From NCBI GenBank assembly GCA_016719165.1, contig JADKAJ010000001.1, positions 62,001-126,000 of the forward strand: DNA of 64,000 nt, given 5' to 3'. The stretch's first letter is position 1; each line of letters begins with the position of its first letter. A program made the position numbers and the translations under genes. Source of the stretch: Chitinophagaceae bacterium (lineage in GTDB: Bacteria; Bacteroidota; Bacteroidia; Chitinophagales; Chitinophagaceae). Below, in pieces: positions 46,701 to 54,311 of the stretch. The notes under the pieces were generated by a model. That model searched no databases. It was not told the DNA's origin and worked only from the letters and a program-made list of their open reading frames with translations.

Positions 46701-47046
46701 CTACGGCAAAAGCCTCCGGAAGGATTTCTTCCAGTACTTCTTCAATTTTTTTATCCCGGTCTTTTTTCAACTTATCTACTTCCTGGTAAATAGCATCTTT
46801 ACCCAACAGGTCATTGTAAGGAAGTTCTTCAGCGGCTATATTTTTTGCGGTTATCTCTGCATCGATTGCTGCCAGGAATTCTTTGATACGCTGACGAAAT
46901 TCCTGCGTTTTATTGCGGAGCTGATCATTACTTAGTGATTGATAAGAAGAAAAAAAGTGGTTGATTTTGGCAACATAAGGTTCAATCTTCTTTACATCTT
47001 TTTCAGACTTGCTGCCGCCAAAAATTTTTGAAATGAAACCAAGCAT
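43714..47046 (-). CDS. secA: Preprotein translocase ATPase SecA
   Basis: A 1110-residue SecA that drives protein export through SecYEG. Walker A is MATGEGKTLVS (about residue 195), and the DEAD-type motif is MVDEVDSVLIDDARTPL. The preprotein cross-linking domain follows. Later blocks are GRRYSDGLHQALEAKENV, ITLQNYFRMYHKLAGMTGTAE and ATNMAGRGTDIKLG, with RQLRGRAGRQGDPG in the second nucleotide-binding fold. The C-terminus carries the zinc/SecB-type motif NDPCPCGSGKKYKQCHG. It is longer than E. coli SecA (901) because of insertions usual in Bacteroidota. Confidence 0.98.
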   Translation of the reverse strand: MLGFISKIFGGSKSEKDVKKIEPYVAKINHFFSSYQSLSNDQLRNKTQEFRQRIKEFLAAIDAEITAKNIAAEELPYNDLLGKDAIYQEVDKLKKDRDKKIEEVLEEILPEAFAVVKETARRFKENTEIIATATQLDRDLSVVKDYITIDGDKSIFKNSWTAAGGQVTWNMVHYDVQLIGGIVLHQGKISEMATGEGKTLVSTLPAYLNALPGEGVHIVTVNDYLARRDQEWNGTIFEWLGITVDCIDKHQPNSEERRKAYLSDITYGTNNEFGFDYLRDNMVHTPEEMVQRKHHYAMVDEVDSVLIDDARTPLIISGPVPKGDDQQFHIHKPRIQQLVQEQEKIVRHCLNEAKKRIAEGDDDPKGGGLYLFRAHRGLPKYGPVIKYLSEPGIRVKMQKAENYYLQDQMRNMHIVDEELLFQIDEKNNSVELTDKGLTLITKTGEDPEFFVLPDIGVKLAEVEKSAVTAEEKLQIKESVLNDYAQKADRIHTVQQLLKAYTLFDKDVEYVIIDGAIKIVDEQTGRIMEGRRYSDGLHQALEAKENVKIEAATQTYATITLQNYFRMYHKLAGMTGTAETEAAELWSIYKLDVVNVPTNLKMIRDDKQDLVYKTKREKYKAVIDEIEALRNAGRPCLVGTTSVEVSELLGRMLQQKKIPHNVLNAKQHAREAQVVAEAGLAGAVTIATNMAGRGTDIKLGPGVKEAGGLAIIGTERHESRRVDRQLRGRAGRQGDPGSTQFYVSLEDDLMRMFGSERIASLMDKLGYKEGDVIQHSMISNSIQRAQKKVEENNFGIRKRLLEYDDVMNMQRNAVYKRRNHALFGERLALDIDTSFSALVEGLVSSFREQEDFEGFRLACIVNFGLDTKITEDEFKKGDINKLTDQLYNESTERYNRHKEEIQKQAIPVFKNIRLTQGSHIENVVVPFTDGRKGLNVLTNLDKTLSTAGVELTNSLEKTITLAVIDDSWKEHLRAMDDLKQSVQTAYLEQKDPLVIYKMEAYNQFRNMNADVNKDIVSFLCHSSIPIQEENAQLKEGRQQKTDMSRMRANKDDVDNAGQDYAANERDKFEPGGGGEPVVKHEPIKVGPKVGRNDPCPCGSGKKYKQCHGKEA

Positions 47047-47301
47047 GGCTATTTTGATTAGTTATTATGTAATAAGGTATCAGGATGTCAAAAACGGTGC
47101 TGAAAAAAATATAAGCCATTTTGACAGCGATTGCCCCGGTTTAAAGGGGCCGGCAAAGATAAGCCTTAGTTTGGAGTTTGTTTACAGCTGTTTTATGAAT
47201 ACTGTCAACCATTTAAGGGTCTGAAAAAGAAACCCTCATTAACAGATATTATTCATTCGTTAATGTATCTTGGTGGGCTAAAAATTCTTCAAATTTATCC
47301 G

Positions 47302-47994
47302 ATGAAAAGGCTGTACATTTTGCTTTCTATAATATTCATTTTTCTTCTCAGCTCATGCGCCAGTAAAGATGAAAAAGCTGTGCAAAATTCGGCGGTGGAG
47401 AATATTTACTTTGATTACCAGGTGCTGGCAGAAGAAGGAGATGATAACCTGACAGTATTGATCAGGTTCAGAGAAGGTGAAGAGGGTGAAGCTATTTCGC
47501 TTTCGGGAATTTCATCCGTTTCGCTGGACGGGGAAATACTGACTGCTGATAGTTCAAAGCGAACGGGAGCTTTTTATGAAACACATAAGCCAATAGCAAA
47601 CTTTGCTGGTAACCATACTATCCTGTTCAAAGATGATGAGGGAAATGAGTACAAAGAAGATTTTCTATTTCAACCATTGGTGCTAACCAATTATATACCA
47701 GATACAATTAAAAGAAGTGATCTTTTATTTGAGTTGGAAGGGCTTGAACCGGAGGATTATGTGAGAGTTCTGGCGACTGATACCCTCTTTACAAGCAAGG
47801 GTATCAACCGGCTCGATACTGTGAATAATGGCAAATTAATCCTCTCATTGGATGATCTGGGAATGTTGGTAAACGGCCCTATTCAGCTGGAGCTTATCAG
47901 GGAGTATGAGAACAAGGTAAAAAATGGTACAGAAGCGGGGGGTAAAATAGCTATTAATTACAGGCTCAGGAGAGAGTTTTTTTTAAAAGACTGA
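47302..47994 (+). CDS. Lipoprotein of unknown function
   Basis: A 230-residue lipoprotein: MKRLYILLSIIFIFLLSSC, with the lipid-bearing Cys19. The start at 47302 is chosen because it places the signal peptide at the N-terminus; the frame continues 13 codons upstream without need. The mature part is beta-rich and acidic (YFDYQVLAEEGDDNLTV, FREGEEGEAISLSG) and may form two small beta-sandwich domains. No family is recognised. It lies between secA, divergent, and atpG. A TATCTTGG box at 47266-47273 is a weak promoter candidate. Confidence 0.75.
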   Translation: MKRLYILLSIIFIFLLSSCASKDEKAVQNSAVENIYFDYQVLAEEGDDNLTVLIRFREGEEGEAISLSGISSVSLDGEILTADSSKRTGAFYETHKPIANFAGNHTILFKDDEGNEYKEDFLFQPLVLTNYIPDTIKRSDLLFELEGLEPEDYVRVLATDTLFTSKGINRLDTVNNGKLILSLDDLGMLVNGPIQLELIREYENKVKNGTEAGGKIAINYRLRREFFLKD

Positions 47995-48088
47995 GCTGAT
48001 CCAGAGAGATTTACACAACTAAATAACAACAGCGTTACCCGGGGCAGGAATATTTTAATATAGCGATGGAATTTAAGCCCTCAGACCA

Positions 48089-48096
48089 TACCTTTG
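48089..48096 (+). promoter_or_regulatory. atpG -7 element
   Basis: TACCTTTG, a full TAnnTTTG match, 21 bp before the ATG. It lies after the lipoprotein gene and shows atpG is transcribed on its own. Confidence 0.6.
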
Positions 48097-48117
48097 CGGC
48101 CAATTTAAGCAAGATTT

Positions 48118-48999
48118 ATGGCAGGTCAGTTAAAAGAGGTTAGAAACCGCATCAAATCAGTTCAAAGTACACAGCAGATCACCAAAGCTATGAAAATGGT
48201 GAGTGCTGCAAAACTGCGCCGTGCACAGGATGCTATTATTCAAATGCGTCCATATGCACAAAAGTTGCAGGAGATGCTCAGCAATATTGTAAGTAACAGT
48301 GAGGCAGGATCGGGTATGTCGCTGGCAGCGGAACGTCCGGTAGAAAAAGTTTTGCTGATTGTGATTACCAGTGACCGTGGCCTGGCTGGAGCTTTTAATG
48401 CCAATATCATAAAACTGGCAAAGGCTACTATCGTTGAGAAATATGCTGATCAGAACAAGAAAGGAAATGTAACAGTATGGAATATTGGTAAAAAAGGATA
48501 CGAGAATTTTATAAAAGGGAACTATAAGGCAGATGCTACTTTCAAAGATATTTTTCTGAATCTTACTTTTGAAAATGTTCAGAAAGCTGCTAAAGCCGCG
48601 ATGAAGGCATTTGAAGAAAAGGAATTTGATGTGGTGGAAATCGTATACAGCCAGTTTAAAAATGCAGCAACACAACGCTTTGAGGTGGAAAGATATTTGC
48701 CAATCCCGAAAGTGGAGAAAAAGGCCGGGGCTGTTAAAGCCGATTTTATTTACGATCCTTCCAAAGAGCAATTGATTGCTGAGCTGATGCCAAAGATCCT
48801 CAATACACAATTATATAAAGCAGTACTGGATTCCAATGCATCAGAGCATGGTGCCAGGATGACGGCAATGGATAAAGCCAGCGAAAATGCCAACGAAATG
48901 CTCAGGGCTTTGAAGATTTCATATAACCGTGCAAGACAAGCTGCTATTACAACAGAGTTGACGGAGATTGTAAGCGGTGCTGCTGCGTTGCAGGGCTAA
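48118..48999 (+). CDS. atpG: F1 ATP synthase gamma subunit
   Basis: A 293-residue rotor shaft subunit of F1Fo ATP synthase. The N-terminal coiled-coil helix begins AGQLKEVRNRIKSVQSTQQITKAMKMVSAAKLRRAQ, read here in two halves: the QITKAMKMVSA block and the following KLRRAQDAI. ITSDRGLAGAFNANI is the conserved Rossmann-like segment. The C-terminal helix EHGARMTAMDKASENANEM and YNRARQAAITTELTEI completes the shaft. No other ATP synthase gene is in the window, so gamma is encoded apart from, at least, its usual neighbours alpha and beta. Own promoter and terminator. Confidence 0.97.
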   Translation: MAGQLKEVRNRIKSVQSTQQITKAMKMVSAAKLRRAQDAIIQMRPYAQKLQEMLSNIVSNSEAGSGMSLAAERPVEKVLLIVITSDRGLAGAFNANIIKLAKATIVEKYADQNKKGNVTVWNIGKKGYENFIKGNYKADATFKDIFLNLTFENVQKAAKAAMKAFEEKEFDVVEIVYSQFKNAATQRFEVERYLPIPKVEKKAGAVKADFIYDPSKEQLIAELMPKILNTQLYKAVLDSNASEHGARMTAMDKASENANEMLRALKISYNRARQAAITTELTEIVSGAAALQG

Positions 49000-49039
49000 A
49001 ATGTGAGAAACTAATTTTTGAATTGTTAACTTTTTCATG

Positions 49040-49070
49040 AAGCTTGCGGCTATTGTTGCAAGCTTTTTAA
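49040..49070 (+). terminator. atpG terminator
   Basis: AAGCTTGC / GCAAGCTT arms with a 10-nt loop, then TTT. The T-stretch merges with the scpB -7 box. Confidence 0.8.
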
Positions 49071-49075
49071 TTTCG
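49068..49075 (+). promoter_or_regulatory. Probable scpB -7 element
   Basis: TAATTTCG (7 of 8) overlaps the tail of the atpG terminator; the ATG follows 7 bp later. Confidence 0.4.
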
Positions 49076-49082
49076 AACAGAT

Positions 49083-49793
49083 ATGGAGATTACGAATCTG
49101 ATACCACATATTGAAGCATTGATTTTTGCCAGTGATAAGCCATTGACAACCCTGGAAATAACTGAACTGGTGAATAATGCCTTTGGCTTCATGGAAGATA
49201 AAATTTCACTAGACCAGGTAGAAGCTGCCATTGAAGGGATCACAGAAAAATATGCTTCTGAATTTTATCCTTTTGAAATGAAGCAAAGCGGAGGTGGCTG
49301 GCAATTTCTGACTAAAAAGGAATTCCATAAAACAATTGCACAGATCAATGGTGATAAATTTCTGAAACGCCTTTCAGCCGCATCGCTGGAAACGCTGGCT
49401 ATTATCGCTTACAAGCAACCGGTCACAAAAGGCGAGATTGAGGCTATCCGGGGTGTAAGTTCTGATTATGCCGTACAGAAATTACTGGAAAAAGAGTTAA
49501 TTATCATTACAGGCCGGAATGAAAAATTACCCGGTCATCCATTGGTATATGCCACATCCAAAAACTTTATGGATTACTTCGGTATTAATTCAGCTGATGA
49601 TTTGCCAAAGATCAAGGAAGTACTGGCCGAGCAATTAGTAGAACCCACCGTTATTAAGGATTTGAATGAGGATGGAGAAACGGAAGTGAAGTCAGACGAG
49701 ATTGAAGGAACTGATGAGGTGGAAGCATTAGCCGTTACTGAAGGAGGTGAGCTGATCATCAATAAAGAGCAGGGTGAAGGGGAGGAGAATTAA
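49083..49793 (+). CDS. scpB: Segregation and condensation protein ScpB
   Basis: A 236-residue kleisin partner of the SMC-ScpAB chromosome-condensing complex. It has two winged-helix domains: the first about 5-85 (IEALIFASDKPLTTLEI), the second about 95-175 (LSAASLETLAIIAYKQPVTKGEIEAIRGV, of which the central ETLAIIAYKQPVTKGEIE is the family signature). The last ~50 residues are acidic and probably disordered (EVKSDEIEGTDEVEA). scpA is not in the window. The leader is very short and the gene ends at its own terminator. Confidence 0.95.
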   Translation: MEITNLIPHIEALIFASDKPLTTLEITELVNNAFGFMEDKISLDQVEAAIEGITEKYASEFYPFEMKQSGGGWQFLTKKEFHKTIAQINGDKFLKRLSAASLETLAIIAYKQPVTKGEIEAIRGVSSDYAVQKLLEKELIIITGRNEKLPGHPLVYATSKNFMDYFGINSADDLPKIKEVLAEQLVEPTVIKDLNEDGETEVKSDEIEGTDEVEALAVTEGGELIINKEQGEGEEN

Positions 49794-49820
49794 TTAAGGA
49801 TTTGAATAATATTTATATAG

Positions 49821-49858
49821 GAAAGTGGTTCAGCGTTAACTGAACCACTTCTTTTTTA
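49821..49858 (+). terminator. scpB terminator
   Basis: AAGTGGTTCAG / CTGAACCACTT arms with a 6-nt loop, then CTTTTTT. Confidence 0.92.
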
Positions 49859-49864
49859 TCTTCG
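49857..49864 (+). promoter_or_regulatory. Probable lysA -7 element
   Basis: TATCTTCG (7 of 8, the same octamer as before prs) begins in the last T of the scpB terminator. The lysA ATG follows 7 bp later. Confidence 0.45.
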
Positions 49865-49871
49865 CCAACCT

Positions 49872-51089
49872 ATGTCACAGCAACTTTCTCACGAACAACT
49901 GGTAGTACTGGCTCATCAATTTGGTACACCTTTGTATGTCTATCATGCCGAAAAGATCAAAGAGCAGTATGATAAATTGCTGACCTCTTTTAAAGGTGTT
50001 GATGTACGTTTTTTCTATGCTGCAAAAGCACTTACTAATATCAATATACTCCGTTATTTAAAAAGTACAGGTTGTAATATCGACTGCAGTTCTATTAATG
50101 AAGCAAAGCTGGCAGTTATTGCAGGTTTTGCGCCATCTGATATTCTGTACACTTCCAATAATATTGCATTCGAAGAAATAGAAGAAGCGCAACGGATGGG
50201 TATTCATATTAATATTGATAGCATTTCTAACCTGAGAAAGTTTGGTCAGAAATTCGGGCATAGTTATCCTGTCGGTATACGGCTACGGCCTAATATTATG
50301 GCCGGAGGAAATCTTAAAATATCGACAGGCCATGCCGATAGTAAATTTGGTGTGCCGCTGGAGGATATCGAAGAAGTATTACAGGTGATAAAGGAAACAG
50401 GCCTGTTTATCCGCACCTTGCACATACATACAGGCAGTGAGATAAAAGATGTGGAAGTATTTGCAAAAGGGATTGAAGTGCTGTTTGAAATGGTTAAGTA
50501 TTTTCCGGAGTTAGCGATTATTGACCTGGGAGGTGGATTTAAAGTGCCTTATAAACCGGGTGATGAAGGAACCGACATTGAGTTATTAGGGAAAAAAGTA
50601 AAAGAAGAATTTGAGTGGTTTGAAAAAAAATACAACCGCCATCTCCAGGTTTGGTTTGAACCCGGAAAGTATTTAGTAAGTGAAGCAGGATATTTTATCA
50701 CGAAGGTGAATGTGCTGAAACCCGCCGGTAATGCAGTTTTTGCCGGGGTGGATACAGGGCTTAATCATTTTATCCGCCCTATGTTTTATGGGGCTTATCA
50801 CGAAATTGAAAATATTTCAAATCCTTCAGGTGATAAAAGGAGTTATAATGTAGTTGGAAATATTTGTGAAACAGACACATTTGCCGAGAACCGCTCTTTA
50901 CCTGAAATAAGGGAAGATGATTATCTAGTCTTCCTCAATGCCGGTGCCTATTGCTTTGAAATGTCCTCTCACTATAATTCAAGGTTCAAACCGGCAGAGG
51001 TGATGGTAAAAGACGGAAAGCCCATTCTTATACGTAAGAGAGATGACCTGGAAGACCTGCTAAAAGGCCAGCCTGAGATCATTTTCTGA
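49872..51089 (+). CDS. lysA: Diaminopimelate decarboxylase
   Basis: A 405-residue PLP enzyme of the alanine-racemase fold making L-lysine from meso-diaminopimelate. The PLP Lys is in FFYAAKALTN (about residue 46). Further family blocks are HIHTGSEI, DLGGGFKVPY, EPGKYLVSEAG and GNICETDTFAE with the catalytic Cys. AGAYCFEMSSHYNSR closes the active site. Length is normal. It stands alone between scpB and a converging DUF6263-like gene, only 12 bp away. Confidence 0.95.
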   Translation: MSQQLSHEQLVVLAHQFGTPLYVYHAEKIKEQYDKLLTSFKGVDVRFFYAAKALTNINILRYLKSTGCNIDCSSINEAKLAVIAGFAPSDILYTSNNIAFEEIEEAQRMGIHINIDSISNLRKFGQKFGHSYPVGIRLRPNIMAGGNLKISTGHADSKFGVPLEDIEEVLQVIKETGLFIRTLHIHTGSEIKDVEVFAKGIEVLFEMVKYFPELAIIDLGGGFKVPYKPGDEGTDIELLGKKVKEEFEWFEKKYNRHLQVWFEPGKYLVSEAGYFITKVNVLKPAGNAVFAGVDTGLNHFIRPMFYGAYHEIENISNPSGDKRSYNVVGNICETDTFAENRSLPEIREDDYLVFLNAGAYCFEMSSHYNSRFKPAEVMVKDGKPILIRKRDDLEDLLKGQPEIIF

Positions 51090-51101
51090 CTCCCGGATTC
51101 T

Positions 51102-51983
51102 CTACTGAAGAGCTTTTACAATTATTATTGTTGTTGTTTTGGAGGTAACTGGTAATGTTCCAAATGAAGTTTCAGTGCTGCCGTTTGAATCGGTAGTAAT
51201 TGTTTTTTCCCTGATAATTCCGGTTACCCTGTCAAGAGTGATCTTGCCGGCAGATTTATTTTTCATGCTGGTGATAGTCTCATTACCCATCATTTCTGCT
51301 TTGGTAACAGTATTGGAGTTAGTGACGTAATCCACTATGATGGTAGAATCGGTAATCGCTGTAATAGAATAAGCTGATTCAAATTTCTCTGCAGGTGTTT
51401 CTCCGGATTGAGTCCATGCATCACCCAAATTTAGTCCTCCATCTTTTTCCGGGATTACATTAAAAAAACTGGCTTTGCCTTTGCCGGGCGGCTGTACCAC
51501 ATCAACTACTTCTTTCATCATATTCGTAATAACAGCCATCCTGCTGTCATTTGCTGAAGCCGTAAAACTTTCAGGCATTACCATGAGTACTTTACCAAAT
51601 GGGTCGATGATCATATCATATTTTTTCTCCAGCATTTCTTTGATAGGTTTACCAAACTGCCCATTCATATCCTTGGGTTTATCCGAATCAAAGGATTGCT
51701 TTTGCCCCATGCCGTCAAAGGAAAAAGTTATTCTGTTAACAGTATGATTAAGAGTGTGGTTATCATCTGTTGTATTGGTTACTTTGTAGGTATGAATACC
51801 ACTGGCATCAACATTAAAATCGATAGACTGACCCATTGCCTGCTGGGCAACTGTAGTTTTTGTCTGTAAATTAATTTCAAAAACTTGTCCCTGTTGAAAC
51901 TTTAATCGTCCATCAGCCATTTGCGCAAAGACAGTACCGGAAGTGATCAGTATTACTGAAATAAACACACTAATTCTAAACAT
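51102..51983 (-). CDS. DUF6263-like secreted protein
   Basis: A 293-residue exported protein. ATG at 51983 gives the signal peptide MFRISVFISVILITSGTVFAQ; the longer frame adds 19 basic residues and looks unlikely. The body is beta-rich with Thr/Ser-laden strands (INLQTKTTVAQQAMGQSIDF, TYKVTNTTDDNHT) and resembles DUF6263, Bacteroidota secreted proteins of unknown role. A central segment is FGKPIKEMLEKKYDMIIDPFGKV, of which YDMIIDPFGKV is recurrent in the family. It is divergent from the protease gene. The family call is from memory. Confidence 0.75.
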   Translation of the reverse strand: MFRISVFISVILITSGTVFAQMADGRLKFQQGQVFEINLQTKTTVAQQAMGQSIDFNVDASGIHTYKVTNTTDDNHTLNHTVNRITFSFDGMGQKQSFDSDKPKDMNGQFGKPIKEMLEKKYDMIIDPFGKVLMVMPESFTASANDSRMAVITNMMKEVVDVVQPPGKGKASFFNVIPEKDGGLNLGDAWTQSGETPAEKFESAYSITAITDSTIIVDYVTNSNTVTKAEMMGNETITSMKNKSAGKITLDRVTGIIREKTITTDSNGSTETSFGTLPVTSKTTTIIIVKALQ

Positions 51984-52085
51984 AGGAAGGGTATATTTTT
52001 TTAAAATGATTATCCAACAAATTTGACGATTCTTCGCCATATTCGTTGCACTGCGCTGGAAAAATAAATGTTATTACAGGCTTGC

Positions 52086-52114
52086 TTGGTACAACGTATT
52101 TTATCTTAACTTTC
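52086..52114 (+). promoter_or_regulatory. Possible promoter of the protease operon
   Basis: TTG at 52086-52088, 18 bp, then TAACTTTC at 52107-52114 (7 of 8). The ATG is at 52152. Confidence 0.35.
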
Positions 52115-52151
52115 TATTTTAAAAGACAATTTAATTTAAAAACTATTCACT

Positions 52152-53735
52152 ATGCCTATAAGAATGACGGATGACCCTGTAGATCCTAATCAGCGGGATG
52201 ATGATGGAGGTGGTGGAAACCGGCCGAATTTTCCCGGTGGTGGCGGGGGTGGCCTGATGTCGCTGTTACCAATGTTGTTAGGCCTGTTTAAAGGGAAAGG
52301 AATTATAATCCTATTAGTTCTGGCTGCCGGCGCTTATTTTTTATTAGGAAAGGGAGGCGGTTGTAATGTAGCCCAGGTAGCACAGCAACTATTTTCAAAA
52401 AGCGGGTATAATTTTGATCCAGCTGAGTTTAATAAGGCTTCAGTATACGAAGGATTAGAGGATGATGCGGGAAAGAATCCTTTACCGGAGGCAGTATCGC
52501 TGTTGCGGTTTGCTCCGGAAAGGTCCAACCAGGGTGAACAGGGTAGTTGTGTGGCCTGGAGTTGTGCGTACGGTGCTCAAACCATTTTAACAGCGGCGGC
52601 AACAGGAGCAGATCCTAATACTATTCGATTTAGCCCGGCTTATTTATACAACCAGATTAAACTGGAGGGTTGCCAGGGTTCTTATCTGCAACGGGCAATG
52701 GAAGCTATGCAAACCAATGGAGGTGTGCCACTGAGCCAGTTCCCTTATACTGACCAGGATTGCAACAGGGTTCCCGATGAATCAGCAAAGCAAGCCGGAA
52801 GGCAGAATGTGATTCACGGCTTTACCCGTATCACCAATGGTGATAATATCAATGAGATCAGTGTCAGAGGCATCAAAGAACACCTGAACAAAAATGCGCC
52901 GGTAGCGATTGGAATGATGGTAGGCCAAAGTTTTATGCAAAACATGATGGGGCAGGAACTGTGGGAACCCAGTGGTATGGACGCTTCGCAAATGGGAATG
53001 GGTGGCCATGCGATGACAGTTATTGGGTATGATGACAGGAAATTTGGTGGTGCTTTCCAGATCATGAACAGCTGGGGACCTGAATGGGGCAACAATGGCG
53101 TAGCCTGGGTGAGATATGGCGATTTTAAAACCTATGTGAGAGAAGCTTATGGTATCGACCCATTACCCAAAAGAAGTAATGTGGCCAATATTCCGCTGGA
53201 GTGCAACATTGGACTGGTGAGAAATGAGGATAAGCAAAATATTGCACTTCGGTTGGCCGGTAATAATTTATTTGAAACGGTGACACCGATCAGAGTCGGC
53301 ACCCGTTTCAAAATGTCAATTGAGAATGCCACAGAGTGTTATATCTATGTGTTTGGCCAGGAAGTTGATGGTTCCAGTTTTGTTTTATTTCCTTACCTGA
53401 AAACCGGTGAAACAGTTTCTAAGCACTCCCCTTATTGCGGAATTACCGGTTATCGTTTATTCCCAAAAGCGCAGTCGCTGGAAGCGGATAGTATCGGTAC
53501 AAAAGATTATATAGCAATAGTGGTGAGTAAAGATGAACTGGATTATAACCGTATCAACCAGGCCATCAGCCAGAGTCGCCAATCTACCTATGCAGGAAAA
53601 GTAAATGAAGCATTACAAAGTATATTGATCCGTACTGCGAGATTCAATAGCACTAATGATGGCAGGATTTATTTCAAAGTAGATGCAAATGATAATAAGG
53701 CGGTAGCAGCTATTGTGGCATTTGATAAAAGATAA
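52152..53735 (+). CDS. Membrane-anchored papain-family (C1) cysteine protease with DUF4384
   Basis: A 527-residue protein. The N-terminus is acidic, then Gly/Pro-rich (residues 1-34), followed by one membrane helix (about 48-66, GKGIIILLVLAAGAYFLLG). The protease domain spans about 110-325, with the oxyanion Gln127, catalytic Cys133 (EQGSCVAWSC), His286 (GGHAMTVIGYDD) and Asn306 (MNSWGPEWG). All papain-type residues are in place. The C-terminal ~180 residues resemble DUF4384 (CYIYVFGQEVDGSSFVLFPY), a module often found beside caspase-like or kinase domains. There is no obvious cleavable signal or propeptide. The DUF4442 gene follows by 10 bp. Confidence 0.88.
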   Translation: MPIRMTDDPVDPNQRDDDGGGGNRPNFPGGGGGGLMSLLPMLLGLFKGKGIIILLVLAAGAYFLLGKGGGCNVAQVAQQLFSKSGYNFDPAEFNKASVYEGLEDDAGKNPLPEAVSLLRFAPERSNQGEQGSCVAWSCAYGAQTILTAAATGADPNTIRFSPAYLYNQIKLEGCQGSYLQRAMEAMQTNGGVPLSQFPYTDQDCNRVPDESAKQAGRQNVIHGFTRITNGDNINEISVRGIKEHLNKNAPVAIGMMVGQSFMQNMMGQELWEPSGMDASQMGMGGHAMTVIGYDDRKFGGAFQIMNSWGPEWGNNGVAWVRYGDFKTYVREAYGIDPLPKRSNVANIPLECNIGLVRNEDKQNIALRLAGNNLFETVTPIRVGTRFKMSIENATECYIYVFGQEVDGSSFVLFPYLKTGETVSKHSPYCGITGYRLFPKAQSLEADSIGTKDYIAIVVSKDELDYNRINQAISQSRQSTYAGKVNEALQSILIRTARFNSTNDGRIYFKVDANDNKAVAAIVAFDKR

Positions 53736-53745
53736 TCCTGGTTAG

Positions 53746-54237
53746 ATGAATACTAATGCACCTGAGTTTATAAAAATGATGAAACATCCTGTTAAGTTCA
53801 GGATGTTTCTGTTTTTCAAATTGCCGGCAGCCTTTTTTGCAGGTGTAAGAATAAGGGAGGTAGATGAAAAGAAATGTGTAGTGACAGTACCCTATAAGTG
53901 GCTGTCACAAAATCCTTTCCGTTCCACTTACTTTGCCTGCCTGAGTATGGCCGCTGAATTGAGTACTGGGGCATTAGCTATGACACAATTATACAAAAGC
54001 GATCCGCCTGTTTCTATGCTGGTCGTAAAAGTAGAGTCGGAGTATTTTAAAAAAGCAACTGATAAATCAAGTTTTTTTTGTGAAGATGGTGAGCTATTTC
54101 AAAAAGCAATTGAAGAAACCATCGCAACCGGAGAGCCAAGAACAGTTAAAGCAAAATCAATTGGAACGAATAAGGCAGGTGAGAAAGTAGCGGAATTTTA
54201 TATTACCTGGTCCTTTAAATCAAAATTCAAGAAGTAA
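53746..54237 (+). CDS. DUF4442 hotdog-fold protein
   Basis: A 163-residue protein of the DUF4442 group of hotdog thioesterase-like proteins. It has the central helix segment NPFRSTYFACLSMAAELSTG and the strand run SMLVVKVESEYFKKAT. It lacks a signal peptide. Acyl-CoA thioesterase activity is plausible by fold but unproven. It is 10 bp downstream of the papain-family protease and probably co-transcribed, though a functional link is not evident. Confidence 0.88.
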   Translation: MNTNAPEFIKMMKHPVKFRMFLFFKLPAAFFAGVRIREVDEKKCVVTVPYKWLSQNPFRSTYFACLSMAAELSTGALAMTQLYKSDPPVSMLVVKVESEYFKKATDKSSFFCEDGELFQKAIEETIATGEPRTVKAKSIGTNKAGEKVAEFYITWSFKSKFKK

Positions 54238-54311
54238 AAATATTTTCTAACTTATTTAAAATCTCCCGGGAAGAACGAACAGGTTCTCTCATCAGGGGCG
54301 GAGGAGTAAAA

